From contig NZ_JACKZC010000005.1 of assembly GCF_014212495.1 (NCBI RefSeq), positions 1 to 64,000 of the forward strand: DNA of 64,000 nucleotides, in the 5' to 3' direction. The position numbers and the translations under genes are program-made. The notes below the pieces were generated by a model. That model was given only the letters and a program-made list of their open reading frames with translations, did no database searches and was not told the DNA's origin. Positions within the stretch are counted from its first letter, which is position 1; every line of letters begins with the position of its first letter. Source of the DNA: Pontibacter sp. Tf4. Its GTDB lineage: Bacteria; Bacteroidota; Bacteroidia; Cytophagales; Hymenobacteraceae. Positions 44,273 through 53,018 of the stretch are shown here, piece by piece.

Positions 44273-45026
44273 TCAGCTTGCCCCGGGCAAGAAAGTGTAT
44301 TTTGCGTCAGATTTTCATTTGGGAGTGCCGAACGCTGAAGCCAGCAGAGCCCGTGAAATGAAAATTGTGCGCTGGCTGGATGAAGTAAAGCACGATGCGG
44401 CCGCCATCCTGCTGCTGGGCGATATATTCGATTTCTGGTTCGAGTACCGCCATACCATACCCAAAGGCTTTATCAGGCTGCAGGGCAAGCTGGCAGAGAT
44501 CACCGACTCCGGTATTCCTGTCCTGTTTTTCACGGGAAACCACGACATGTGGATGTTTGATTACTTCCCTCAAGAGCTCAACATCCCCATACTCCGCGAA
44601 CCGATCTCTACCACTATAAACGGGCATACCTTCTACATTGGCCACGGCGATGGCTTAGGACCCGGCGACCATACCTATAAGTTCATCAAAAAAGTATTTG
44701 CCAACAAAGCCTGCCAGTGGGCATTTGCGCGTATCCACCCTAATTTAGGTATCGGTATTGCCAACATGTGGTCGCGCAAGAGCCGCATCAGCAATGTTAA
44801 AAAGGATGAGAAGTTTCTGGGCGAAGAGGAATGGCTGTTGCAGTATTGCCGCGAAGTAGAAGCCACCCAGCACCACGATTACTACATTTTCGGACACAGG
44901 CATTTACCGCTGGACCTGCCAATTGGTGACAGCAGCCGCTATGTGAATTTAGGAGAATGGGTCAATTTTTGCTCGTATGGTGTGTACGATGGACAGAACC
45001 TGACATTAGAGCATTTTGAAGCGTAA
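44256..45026 (+). CDS. lpxH: UDP-2,3-diacylglucosamine diphosphatase (LpxH-type)
   Basis: Calcineurin-like metallophosphoesterase that yields lipid X in lipid A synthesis at the inner membrane. Motifs in order: FASDFHLG (16-23), GDIFDFWFEY (about 53-62), GNHDMW (about 92-97), GHGDGLGPGDH (about 129-139) and FGHRHLP (about 213-219). Length 256 fits. It overlaps the LUD gene upstream by 17 bases and the propeller protein downstream by 11, so translation is probably coupled. Confidence 0.92.
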   Translation: MTFRIDQLAPGKKVYFASDFHLGVPNAEASRAREMKIVRWLDEVKHDAAAILLLGDIFDFWFEYRHTIPKGFIRLQGKLAEITDSGIPVLFFTGNHDMWMFDYFPQELNIPILREPISTTINGHTFYIGHGDGLGPGDHTYKFIKKVFANKACQWAFARIHPNLGIGIANMWSRKSRISNVKKDEKFLGEEEWLLQYCREVEATQHHDYYIFGHRHLPLDLPIGDSSRYVNLGEWVNFCSYGVYDGQNLTLEHFEA

Positions 45027-45834
45027 CAGAACCATAGCTATAGTTTGGCTGCTATTGTGTGTAGCGATACCTGCGCTTGCCCAGCAAAAGCAACCGGAGT
45101 TTCTGCAAACTATACCGGTCAGTTCCGCCACAGCCATTGCTGCCGACCAGAAAGGCATTGTTTACCTTCTCAACCCACGCCGTAATCTGGTGCAGCTCGA
45201 CTCGCTGGGCCGTCTGCTTACAGTTTACTCGCCGCAAACTATACTTGGCCGAAATACTACGATAGATGCCGGCAATCCTCTCAAGCTTTTACTTTTTAAC
45301 CAGGACCGCCAGGAATTGCTTTTGCTGGACAGGTTTCTGCGCCCGATCAGCAGTGCGCTGTTACCCGAGTTTGGATTAAACGGAACCGTACGCGCTGCAG
45401 CTCTTGCCTCTGACGACGGCTTCTGGCTATTTAATGAAACAGATTTTACACTAGGAAAACTGGATATGCGGATGCGAAAAGTAGTGTTCGAAACGCCGCT
45501 GAGCCTGGTGCTGGACCATAACAGGTTTGATGTGCGGATGATACGCGAATACCAGAACCAGGTGTACCTTCTGGATTATAATGCCGGCATTTATGTATTC
45601 GACAACTTAGGCAACTATAAGCAAAAGCTCCCGCTCTCAGAAGTGGCTTACATAGGCTTTCTGGGCAATGAGCTTTACTATGTAAAAGACGGCAGCCTGC
45701 ACTTTTACGACCTGTATAAGCAACAGCAGCGCACCATCTCTCTCCCGAAGGATAAGAAATACACTACTGCCCTGGCAACAGACAACCGCCTCTACCTGTT
45801 TGCCGGCAAAACCGCCGACGTGTATAGTTGGTAA
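45016..45834 (+). CDS. Exported propeller-like protein, hypothetical
   Basis: A 272-residue protein with signal peptide (about 1-22, ends ALAQ). The mature part looks like a beta-propeller of the NHL/PQQ kind, with repeated motifs such as ATAIAADQKGIVYLLNP, LASDDGFWLFNE and LATDNRLYLFAG. Last gene of the rsfS-ftsH-LUD-lpxH set, overlapping lpxH by 11 bases. Its TAA (45832-45834) directly abuts the SMR stop on the other strand, leaving no room for a terminator. Function unknown. Confidence 0.82.
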   Translation: MKRNRTIAIVWLLLCVAIPALAQQKQPEFLQTIPVSSATAIAADQKGIVYLLNPRRNLVQLDSLGRLLTVYSPQTILGRNTTIDAGNPLKLLLFNQDRQELLLLDRFLRPISSALLPEFGLNGTVRAAALASDDGFWLFNETDFTLGKLDMRMRKVVFETPLSLVLDHNRFDVRMIREYQNQVYLLDYNAGIYVFDNLGNYKQKLPLSEVAYIGFLGNELYYVKDGSLHFYDLYKQQQRTISLPKDKKYTTALATDNRLYLFAGKTADVYSW

Positions 45835-46161
45835 TTACTTCGCTTCTCCCGAAAATATTTTCAGGCCCACTACTCCGGCAATGATCATCAAAATGCAGAG
45901 AATTCGGATAAGGTCGCGCGGCTCATTCAGGAATACGATTCCCAGGATAGCAGTACCGGCCGCCCCGATACCCGTCCAGATACCATAAGCTGTACCCAAC
46001 GGCAATTCTTTCATGGCCTGTGCCAGCAGCACAAAGCTCAGGATCATCACTACAACCGTAACAACACTAATCACCGGTTTAGAGAAACCCTCGCTATACT
46101 TCAGCCCAAACGCCCAGCCAATTTCACAAATACCTGCCAGAATCAAATATACCCACGCCAT
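45835..46161 (-). CDS. SMR-family transporter (SugE/Gdx-like)
   Basis: Small multidrug resistance protein, 108 residues, four membrane helices, working as an antiparallel dimer. The membrane Glu13 in LAGICEIGWAFGLKYSEG is the proton/substrate site, and the following Trp-Ala-Phe-Gly and Lys-Tyr-Ser-Glu-Gly residues are more like SugE/Gdx guanidinium exporters than EmrE. No guanidine riboswitch was recognised upstream. Its stop abuts that of the gene at 45016 on the opposite strand. Substrate call is inference. Confidence 0.9.
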   Translation of the reverse strand: MAWVYLILAGICEIGWAFGLKYSEGFSKPVISVVTVVVMILSFVLLAQAMKELPLGTAYGIWTGIGAAGTAILGIVFLNEPRDLIRILCILMIIAGVVGLKIFSGEAK

Positions 46162-46267
46162 ATCAGTTCACTTTATTGATAAACAAAGGTAGTGTTTTCA
46201 TTCCGCTGGTCAACGGGTTTTTGTTTTGTGGTTTGAGAGTAGTGGTAACGTAAATGCTATAGTTTAT

Positions 46268-46867
46268 CATTATTGTCATTTCGTGTGTAGCGATAAATCT
46301 ATCTCGGATTATAGTTGTTTAAGACCTAGCAGCGTGCGCAGCTCCTGCTAGCGTCTGGTGCTATAGTTGGCTTTGCCTACTGCTGGAACCAAGCTATCCT
46401 TCCATAGCTTCTTTTATTCCTGGGAGCTCTAAAAGCCTATCGTTTTATAGTTTAGTTGGCTCCCTCTCAGGCCGGGAGGCCCCGTCTTCGGGCATCGCGC
46501 GGTGTACATTTCCTTTGCTCTTACGTCGCAATGGCTGCGCCACCGGAAATCTACAAGGCGCTCAACCCAAAGACTGATATCAATTCGATAGCTTTTGCCT
46601 TAGCTATAGTTTCCTTTTTGTCTTTTGGGTGAAGCAGATCTGCTTTTCTCATGGTTGTAATTCCGTAGGGACAGGTCGCGACCTGTCCACTCTTGGTCTG
46701 TAACTATAGAACAATAGTTGAATCCAAAGCAGAAGCAGAGTTCCCCTCCTTGGATAAGGAGGGGTAGGGGTGGTTGGACTGCACAAACTATAGAACTATA
46801 GCGTCAAACTATAGCAAAAGCCCAAATTCTGGAAATCCTCTAATCCTGCAAATCCAGATTCAGACAA
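46268..46867 (+). repeat. Modular interspersed repeat, copy 4 (core subtype B)
   Basis: Forward copy that ends 22 bases before the GNAT stop codon. Blocks in order: TCATTTCG start, CAGCGTGCGCAGCTCCTG, the GC-rich block with GGCCGGGAGG (about 46458-46505), central cassette B (GGTGTACATTTCCTTTGCTC), CTCAACCCAAAGACTGATAT, the palindrome GGGACAGGTCGCGACCTGTC (about 46669), a GGAGGGGTAGGGGTGG block and the right end ATTCAGACAAA. Matches copy 2 in the centre. No conserved ORF. Confidence 0.85.
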
Positions 46868-46889
46868 ACCTCCAAGCCGGGCAAACCAT

Positions 46890-47765
46890 CTAACGCATCA
46901 GGTCTAATTCCATCTCAAACTGCCCCAGGAAACGATTGAAATAGCGGCGCTTCAGGAAAGATTTAAACGAAACGGCACCAGCATCCACGTTGATGAGCAG
47001 CAGCGCAGGGGCACTGGTCAGGGCAACGGCATTTCGCAGCAGTTCTTTTCCAATGCCCTGTTCTCTTTTGTCTTTTGCCACGGCCAGTTGCGCAATGGCA
47101 CCTGTTTTCGGGAAAAGTACGAGGTAGCCTGTCAGTTCCTCTTGCTCGTCTCGGGCTTCCAGTATTATTTTCTGGTCGGGGCTGCGCGATATGGCTGAGG
47201 CTGTATGTTGCCAGGCTGGCTCCACATCCCACAGGTGACGGTAAGTTGCCCAGTCAGGCTTGGTTACTTCTGTTATCGTTATGTCGTCCGGAGGGGTTCC
47301 GGACAGTAGCAATTCCTCTTTTCGGGCCCTGAAACAATCAAGCGAGCGGGTTACCTGAAAACCAATGGCCTTATAGGAGCGCAGCGCTGGCTCATTCTCC
47401 TGAATAACCTCTAATAAGCCCCGCTCCAGGCCGCTCTCGCGCAGTTTTGGCAACAGCACTTCATACATTTTCCGGGTGAGGTGGTGGCCTCTGTGTGCAG
47501 GCAACACGCCGGTACCGGCATTATAAGCGGTAGGTTTCCCCTGGTACTCACCCAAGCCAGTCAGTATAAACCCAACCATTTTGCCACCACTGTAAGCTCC
47601 TACACAAAAGGCGGGTTCAATACCTTCACGTTTCAGTTTGGTATAAAATTGCTCCTCTGTGAGCTGTATGGGCACAATGTAATCGGCAAAGGCATTCAGA
47701 AAGATCTGGTGCAGTACGGGCATATCCTGCGCCGCCAGCAACGTAAAAGAGTATTCAGGTTCCAT
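46890..47765 (-). CDS. GNAT acetyltransferase with two GNAT-like halves
   Basis: Acetyl-CoA-dependent N-acetyltransferase, 291 residues. The first GNAT half shows AGTGVLPAHRGHHLTRKMYE (about 81-100), with the acetyl-CoA loop around PAHRGHHL. The second half shows QLAVAKDKREQGIGKELLRNA (about 222-242), loop REQGIG. Tandem GNAT proteins usually have one active and one degenerate half; both loops here look reasonable. Acceptor unknown. It lies 25 bases downstream of the flippase gene on the same strand. Confidence 0.85.
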   Translation of the reverse strand: MEPEYSFTLLAAQDMPVLHQIFLNAFADYIVPIQLTEEQFYTKLKREGIEPAFCVGAYSGGKMVGFILTGLGEYQGKPTAYNAGTGVLPAHRGHHLTRKMYEVLLPKLRESGLERGLLEVIQENEPALRSYKAIGFQVTRSLDCFRARKEELLLSGTPPDDITITEVTKPDWATYRHLWDVEPAWQHTASAISRSPDQKIILEARDEQEELTGYLVLFPKTGAIAQLAVAKDKREQGIGKELLRNAVALTSAPALLLINVDAGAVSFKSFLKRRYFNRFLGQFEMELDLMR

Positions 47766-47790
47766 AGTTCTATAGTATAACGGAAGCGGG

Positions 47791-49209
47791 TTATAGTTGC
47801 AGTTGCTTCCGGTAAAAAAGTGCGATAACGATGGCTACTGCCCCGGTCAGTGCTGTAATAATGATCTTCACCTGGATGGATGCATCTGCCAGATAATAAA
47901 CTATAAAAAGCAGCAGCACGGTAAGCGCCAGCCAGGCCATTGGGTAATACGGCACCTGCGCTGTTGCTTTATAGGCCTGCATATAAAACCCGGCATAACC
48001 CAGGTACATGAGCGAGGCAAAGGTAGTATAAGCAGCCGCCTGGTACCCAAAGATGGGCACCAGCATAAAGTTCAGCACCAGGTTAGCTACACCAGCCACC
48101 ACCGATAAGTGCCAGATCCGGGTTGTTTGCTCACGGTAGATCAGTGTATTTACCACCACCATATACATCGGCCTGAAATTATAACCCATCAGGATAATGA
48201 TAGCCAATGGGTACGCCTGCTGGAGCGCTTCGTTTTTGATCAGGAGGATGAATATCTCGCGCATCCAGAGGCAACCCAGGGTGGTAGCGAACAGAAACAT
48301 ACCCAACAGCAGAAAAGTAAACCGGCGCACCTGCAGGGCTGCCTCACGGGTGCGTTCTTGTGCCAGGTATTTCATGTAGAACGGCGACGAAGCCTGCATA
48401 ATGGCCCCGGTAGCCAGCATAAAATAGGTCCCGAAGTTAGAGGCAATATTGTAGAGACCAATACGCTGTATCGGTACGCGCAGCACGTCCAGTACCAGTT
48501 TATCAGAGGCATCCAGCAAAAACATGGCAGCATTATGGGGCACCATGGGCAGGCTAAGTTTTAGCGAATGCACAATGCGGTGCCACCTGAACCGGAAAAT
48601 AGGCCATAGTTTAAGCTTGAAATACAGGTAATGCCCGTTCAGCAGGAAGCCGGCCGTGTTCCCGATAAAAGTGGCATAAAACCACCCCCTGAAACCCATT
48701 TTAAGATAAGCGATGGTGAACACATTAAGTGCTACAATAAGCGCCCCCACTATAAATGAGCGTACAGCCAGTGGCACAGCCCGCTGCGACAATTGCCAGT
48801 GTATGTTACTCTGCATCTCGGTCATCTGGTAAAACATGATGGGCAGGCCACAAAGCAGCGCAATTTCCAGGCGGTAGGCAGCGCCCTCGTCAGGCACCAG
48901 ATAGTATAAGGCAACTATAGCTACCAACCCGTACACCACCGACCAAAGCGTCACAAACCCGTTCAGTTGCCGCCAGATCCAGCCAAAGCGCGTTGGTTGT
49001 TTGGCAAAACTGTTTACCAGTACCACACTCAGCCCCAGGCTCTGCAACAACGTAAACACCGACATATAAGCCGTTACCACCCCGGCCACGCCATAGTCGG
49101 CAGAGGTGAGGTAACGGGTAATAATGGGCAGCGTAAGCACACCGGCCAGTTTGGGCGCCTGCGCAGCCAGCCCATAAATTACCGCATGTGTAAACAGTTT
49201 GCGAAGCAT
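47791..49209 (-). CDS. Polysaccharide flippase (Wzx/MATE-like)
   Basis: Oligosaccharide flippase of the MVF/Wzx superfamily, 472 residues with about 12-14 hydrophobic helices. The family start appears as FTHAVIYGLAAQAPKLAGVL and LPIITRYLTSADYGVAGVV (about 6-45), typical of PST exporters that move undecaprenyl-linked sugar units across the inner membrane. It ends close to the GNAT gene on the same strand, so a joint transcript is likely. No glycosyltransferase cluster is adjacent; the substrate is unknown. Confidence 0.88.
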   Translation of the reverse strand: MLRKLFTHAVIYGLAAQAPKLAGVLTLPIITRYLTSADYGVAGVVTAYMSVFTLLQSLGLSVVLVNSFAKQPTRFGWIWRQLNGFVTLWSVVYGLVAIVALYYLVPDEGAAYRLEIALLCGLPIMFYQMTEMQSNIHWQLSQRAVPLAVRSFIVGALIVALNVFTIAYLKMGFRGWFYATFIGNTAGFLLNGHYLYFKLKLWPIFRFRWHRIVHSLKLSLPMVPHNAAMFLLDASDKLVLDVLRVPIQRIGLYNIASNFGTYFMLATGAIMQASSPFYMKYLAQERTREAALQVRRFTFLLLGMFLFATTLGCLWMREIFILLIKNEALQQAYPLAIIILMGYNFRPMYMVVVNTLIYREQTTRIWHLSVVAGVANLVLNFMLVPIFGYQAAAYTTFASLMYLGYAGFYMQAYKATAQVPYYPMAWLALTVLLLFIVYYLADASIQVKIIITALTGAVAIVIALFYRKQLQL

Positions 49210-49326
49210 CGCTTAAAATTATAGTTTAAATTCCAGCATCGTGCACGTAGTGGTTATTTTTGTAGTGCACCCGGGCATCTGGCGTTACATTTAAGCGATC
49301 GTAACATCATAAGCGTAAAAAATTAG

Positions 49327-49334
49327 TATATTTG
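49327..49334 (+). promoter_or_regulatory. Candidate -7 box of ricT
   Basis: TATATTTG (TAnnTTTG) about 55 bases before the GTG start; no good TTTG -33 box at normal spacing. Confidence 0.4.
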
Positions 49335-49375
49335 TTACTTATCAGATTAAGAAAACAAGAATTCATAGCTATATA

Positions 49376-49380
49376 AGGAG
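49376..49380 (+). promoter_or_regulatory. Shine-Dalgarno-like AGGAG before ricT
   Basis: AGGAG lies 8 bases before the GTG at 49389. Such sites are rare before genes in this lineage, and this supports the GTG start. Confidence 0.6.
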
Positions 49381-49388
49381 ATCAAAAA

Positions 49389-50981
49389 GTGGGTTGTAAT
49401 TCATGTTCCAGTGGCGGATGCGGCACCAAAAAAACCAGTGCAGATGGCACAGAGGTTGTTGGTGGCTGCAAAAGCAACGGCGGCTGCAGCACAGGAGGCT
49501 GTAACCGTTTAAACGTGTTCGACTGGCTCAGCGATATGGAATTACCCGTTTCGTTTGAGGAGTTCGACATTGTAGAAATAAGATTTAAAGGAGGCCGCAA
49601 GGACTTCTATCGTAATACAAACAGGTTAGATTTAACGACCGGCGATGCCGTGGTAGTGGATGTGCCAAACGGCCACCACATTGGTTTTGTATCGCTGAAG
49701 GGCGAACTGGTGCGCCTGCAGATGCTGAAAAAGAAAGTGGAGAACAACGAGGAGATCCGCAGCATTTACCGCATCGCCACCGAGCAGGACATGGCCAAGT
49801 TTAACGAGGTGCGCGACCTGGAAGGAGGCGCCATGTACCGCTCCCGCGAGATAATTCAGCAGCTGAACCTGCGCATGAAACTATCGGATGTAGAATACCA
49901 GGCTGACAAAAGCAAGGCTACCTTCTACTACTCTGCCGACGACCGCGTTGACTTCCGCGACCTGATCAAAAAACTGGCCGAAGAGTTTAAAGTACGCATA
50001 GAGATGCGCCAGATAAGCCTGCGCCACGAGGCAGGGCGTTTGGGCGGTATCGGCTCGTGCGGCCGCGAACTATGCTGCTCTACCTGGCTCACCGACTTTA
50101 AAAGCGTATCTACCACAGCGGCGCGTTACCAGAACCTCTCGCTTAACCCAAGCAAGCTTAGTGGCCAGTGCGGCCGCCTGAAGTGCTGCCTGAACTATGA
50201 GCTGGAAACCTACATGGAGGCGCTGAAGGATATACCAACTGTTAACCGGCCATTGCAGACCCAGCATGGCGAAGCCTTCCTGCAGAAGACCGACATCTTT
50301 AAAAAGATGATGTGGTTTGGCTTTAAAGGCGACAATAACTGGTATCCGGTGCCGGTAGAGCGTGTGCAGGAAATACTGGAGCTGAATGCAAAAGGTGTTG
50401 CCGTGGAGTCGCTGACCGTAGTGGTGGAAGAAGAGCCGAAGCAGAACGAGTTTGTAGCGCAGGTAGAAGGCAGCCTTGAACGCCTGGACGATAAGTATAA
50501 GGCCAAGAAGAAAAAGAAGAAGAAAAAGAAAGGTGGCCAGGCTGGTGATGCTGCTGTAGCAGAAACTGCCCCAGCACAGGGACCTGAAAGAAAGCCAAGA
50601 TCGGAGATGGAGCCGCGCGAAGGCGAACAGCGCCGCAACCGTAACCCACGCCCCGACAACAGGAACCGTAACCGCGAAGCAGGCCCAGAAAACCGTGAGC
50701 CACGCCCTGCGCGTGATCACCGTGGCAACAGAGAGCGCGCCGAAGGCAACCGACCTGAGCAGGCAAACCGTGAACGCGGCAACCGCGAGCGGGGCGAGAA
50801 CAGGCCAAAGCCTAACCGCGAGCCAAGACCGCCACGCGAAGGCAACGAAAGGCCACCGCAGCAGCCACAGGCACAGCAACCGGGACAGGAAGGCCAGCAA
50901 CAGCAACCTAAAAAACAACGATCACGCAAACCGTTCCGGAACAGAAAACCGGATCAGAATAAACCGAGCACCGATGCATAA
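49389..50981 (+). CDS. ricT: RicT / PSP1-domain protein (YaaT-like)
   Basis: PSP1-domain protein of the RicT/YaaT family, whose Bacillus members act in RNA processing complexes. GTG start at 49389 with an SD-like AGGAG. The N-terminus is Cys-rich (GCNSCSSGGCG and GGCKSNGGCSTGGCN) and could bind metal. The PSP1 core spans about 60-300, with RELCCSTWLTDF near 226 and SGQCGRLKCCLNYELETYM near 258, carrying the conserved Cys set. A disordered tail from about 380 holds a Lys run and Arg/Pro/Asn/Glu-rich sequence, plausible for RNA binding. It overlaps gldH by 8 bases, the conserved Bacteroidota order. Confidence 0.92.
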   Translation: MGCNSCSSGGCGTKKTSADGTEVVGGCKSNGGCSTGGCNRLNVFDWLSDMELPVSFEEFDIVEIRFKGGRKDFYRNTNRLDLTTGDAVVVDVPNGHHIGFVSLKGELVRLQMLKKKVENNEEIRSIYRIATEQDMAKFNEVRDLEGGAMYRSREIIQQLNLRMKLSDVEYQADKSKATFYYSADDRVDFRDLIKKLAEEFKVRIEMRQISLRHEAGRLGGIGSCGRELCCSTWLTDFKSVSTTAARYQNLSLNPSKLSGQCGRLKCCLNYELETYMEALKDIPTVNRPLQTQHGEAFLQKTDIFKKMMWFGFKGDNNWYPVPVERVQEILELNAKGVAVESLTVVVEEEPKQNEFVAQVEGSLERLDDKYKAKKKKKKKKKGGQAGDAAVAETAPAQGPERKPRSEMEPREGEQRRNRNPRPDNRNRNREAGPENREPRPARDHRGNRERAEGNRPEQANRERGNRERGENRPKPNREPRPPREGNERPPQQPQAQQPGQEGQQQQPKKQRSRKPFRNRKPDQNKPSTDA

Positions 50982-51444
50982 CAACCTTGTTTGCTGGGCA
51001 GCAGCGTTTTTGCTTCTGCTTACATCCTGCGACCCGGCACGCGTTTACGAGCAGAATACCGATATACCCGAGAGCAACTGGACCATCGACAATGCGCCTG
51101 TTTTTGAGTTTGAGATAACAGAACCAGCTCAGAAATACGCCATTTATGTGAATGTGCGCTACAACCTGCAGTACGATTTTTATAACCTGTACCTGCAGCA
51201 CCAGCTCACCGGTCCCGATGGCAAGGTTATCTCTGAAAAACTGCACGAAGTGTTGCTAATGGATGCCAAAACAGGTAAACCGCTGGGCAAGGGCTCATCT
51301 GACACGTTTGACCTGCAACAGCTTATTTTAGATGATGTCACGTTCCCGGAAGCCGGTAAATATAAGCTCAAGCTAACCCAGTACATGCGCCGCGATCCGC
51401 TGCAGCACATTGAGGCAGTTGGTATCAGGGTAGCCAAGAAGTAA
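50974..51444 (+). CDS. gldH: Gliding motility lipoprotein GldH
   Basis: Lipoprotein of the gliding machinery, 156 residues from ATG 50974, which overlaps the ricT stop by 8 bases. An upstream in-frame ATG at 50695 would run through ricT and is not credible. Lipobox LLTSC, then the GldH pattern: YEQNTDIPESNWTID, FEITEPAQKYAIYVNVRYN and FPEAGKYKLKLTQYMR. In Flavobacterium johnsoniae GldH is needed for gliding and T9SS-linked surface protein function. Together with the two T9SS cargo genes this suggests an active type IX/gliding system, although its other parts lie outside the window. Confidence 0.9.
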   Translation: MHNNLVCWAAAFLLLLTSCDPARVYEQNTDIPESNWTIDNAPVFEFEITEPAQKYAIYVNVRYNLQYDFYNLYLQHQLTGPDGKVISEKLHEVLLMDAKTGKPLGKGSSDTFDLQQLILDDVTFPEAGKYKLKLTQYMRRDPLQHIEAVGIRVAKK

Positions 51445-51613
51445 GCGCTGGTGTTAGCGTAAGCAAAGCCCGCTGTGCCTGCAAAGTAGCACAGCGGGCT
51501 TTCGCATATATAGCTTGTCCAAATTTATAGTTGCTGCGTAGTATAGGTACTTTACTATCCGGTTTTACATGGGTAGTAATAACTATAAAACCTGAACAAA
51601 CGCACCGCAACAC

Positions 51614-52690
51614 ATGGAGCTTACCCTTATTATACTTGGCTTTGTATTTTCACTTTTCTCTTTTCTGCCATATCTCAAAGTACCCTGGTGGTGGGTGCGC
51701 GTACTCGACTTTCCCAGACTGCACGTAGCGGTTTTGTTAGCAGCTATCCTGCTATTCTATAGTGTGCGTTATGCCACCTGGTCGCTCCCCCAGATGGCCA
51801 TGATGGGACTTTGGCTGGCAGCTATTCTCAACGAAGTCTGGTTTATCTATAGTTTTACGCCCATGGCACGGATCGAGGCGCTTCGGTCTGAAAAAGCGAA
51901 ACCAGCCAGCGCCTTTACCATGATGATCGCCAATGTGCGCATGGTTAACAAAAAGTACCGCGAGTTTACAAACCTGGTGCTTCGCGAGGACCCCGATATA
52001 CTGGTCATGAACGAGCCGGACGAGGCATGGCACCAGAACGTGCGCCATGTATTAGACGAGCGCTACCCCTACAGCATTAAAAAACCTCTGGATAATACCT
52101 ACGGCATGATGCTGTACAGCCGGCTGAAGTTAACCGAGAGCGAGATCAACTTTCTGGTAGAAGACGATATCCCCTCTTTTCATACACTGGTAGAGTTGCC
52201 GGGCGGTAAAAAGATTGAACTCTATACCCTGCACCCGCAGCCTCCGCGCCTGCTGAAAGACACCGAGACCCGCGAAGCAGAACTGCTGCTGGTAGCCAAA
52301 ATGGTAAAAAAATCGAAACAGCCGAGCATAGTGGCCGGAGACCTGAACGACGTGGCGTGGTCCAGGACAACGAAGCTGTTCCGGCAGATAAGCGGTTTGC
52401 TGGACCCACGCGTGGGGCGCGGCTTTTATAATACCTACAACGCCCATATCCCGCTTTTCCGCTACCCCCTCGACCATGTTTTCTACGATCCGGCGTTCCG
52501 GTTGCTCGACCTGCGCCGCCTGGATAAATTCGGCTCCGACCACTTCCCTATCAGTATAAGTCTGAACTATGAACCTGAACGTGAGGATAAACAGGACATA
52601 CCGGTAGCCGAACCCGAAGACCATAAGGAAGCAAACGAACTGATACAGGAAGGCCTGGAAAAAGGCGAAGAACGGAACAATAAAAAGTAG
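51614..52690 (+). CDS. Endonuclease/exonuclease/phosphatase family protein, membrane-anchored
   Basis: EEP-fold phosphodiesterase, 358 residues. Three hydrophobic helices in the first 80 residues (e.g. LTLIILGFVFSLFSFLPYL) anchor it, so the catalytic domain (about 90-330) faces the periplasm. Motifs: FTMMIANVRMVNKKY (Asn site), DILVMNEPDE (catalytic Glu), SIVAGDLNDVAW (Asp/Asn site) and a final FGSDHFPISISL (catalytic Asp-His). The C-terminal tail is highly charged (Glu/Lys). Substrate (lipid, nucleic acid or phosphoester) cannot be decided. A terminator lies after it. Confidence 0.88.
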   Translation: MELTLIILGFVFSLFSFLPYLKVPWWWVRVLDFPRLHVAVLLAAILLFYSVRYATWSLPQMAMMGLWLAAILNEVWFIYSFTPMARIEALRSEKAKPASAFTMMIANVRMVNKKYREFTNLVLREDPDILVMNEPDEAWHQNVRHVLDERYPYSIKKPLDNTYGMMLYSRLKLTESEINFLVEDDIPSFHTLVELPGGKKIELYTLHPQPPRLLKDTETREAELLLVAKMVKKSKQPSIVAGDLNDVAWSRTTKLFRQISGLLDPRVGRGFYNTYNAHIPLFRYPLDHVFYDPAFRLLDLRRLDKFGSDHFPISISLNYEPEREDKQDIPVAEPEDHKEANELIQEGLEKGEERNNKK

Positions 52691-52706
52691 AGCAGGCAGC
52701 AATAAA

Positions 52707-52735
52707 AAACCCGCTCAGCTGGGCTGAGCGGGCTA
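52707..52735. terminator. Terminator between EEP gene and cspA
   Basis: CCCGCTCAGC pairs with its complement around a TGG-type loop. The minus strand carries the T-run, fitting the cspA transcript; it may also stop the plus gene. Confidence 0.85.
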
Positions 52736-52774
52736 AAATAGATGAATGAGCCCGAAGGCTTATATGTTAATAAC

Positions 52775-52966
52775 TTAGATTTTCTCTACGTTAATAGCAT
52801 TCAATCCTTTTTTACCGTCTTTAACGTCGTAAGATACGCGGTCGTTCTCACGGATCTCGTGAGTTAAACCAGTCTGGTGAACAAAGATCTCCTGGTTAGT
52901 ATCGTCAGCGATAATAAAACCGAAACCTTTGGATACGTTAAAGAATTTTACTTTACCTGTTTGCAT
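52775..52966 (-). CDS. Cold-shock domain protein (CspA family)
   Basis: Small single-domain OB-fold RNA/ssDNA-binding protein, 63 residues from the ATG at 52966 (MQTGKVKFFNV). RNP1 is KGFGFII and RNP2 is EIFVHQTGL, both intact. The longer frame to 53053 adds 29 residues (MPPKKINAKN...) that no CspA has and is rejected as the start. Acts as an RNA chaperone in the cytoplasm. A TTG/TACCTTTA promoter lies at 52991-53018. It is divergent from the low-complexity protein gene at 53322. Confidence 0.94.
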   Translation of the reverse strand: MQTGKVKFFNVSKGFGFIIADDTNQEIFVHQTGLTHEIRENDRVSYDVKDGKKGLNAINVEKI

Positions 52967-52990
52967 GATAATGATTTTTATTAATTGCAG

Positions 52991-53018
52991 TAAAGGTAGC
53001 AAACCATAAGCAATACAA
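52991..53018 (-). promoter_or_regulatory. Candidate cspA promoter
   Basis: On the minus strand TTG (53018-53016) and TACCTTTA (52998-52991) are 17 bases apart; near-match to TTTG/TAnnTTTG. Confidence 0.45.

Noticed and set aside
46162..46260. Guanidine riboswitch before the SugE/Gdx-like gene
   Set aside because: No guanidine-I/II/III consensus core (e.g. ACGR hairpin pair) could be recognised.
50695..50973. N-terminal extension of gldH
   Set aside because: Overlaps ricT fully in another frame and precedes the lipobox signal peptide, which must be at the N-terminus.
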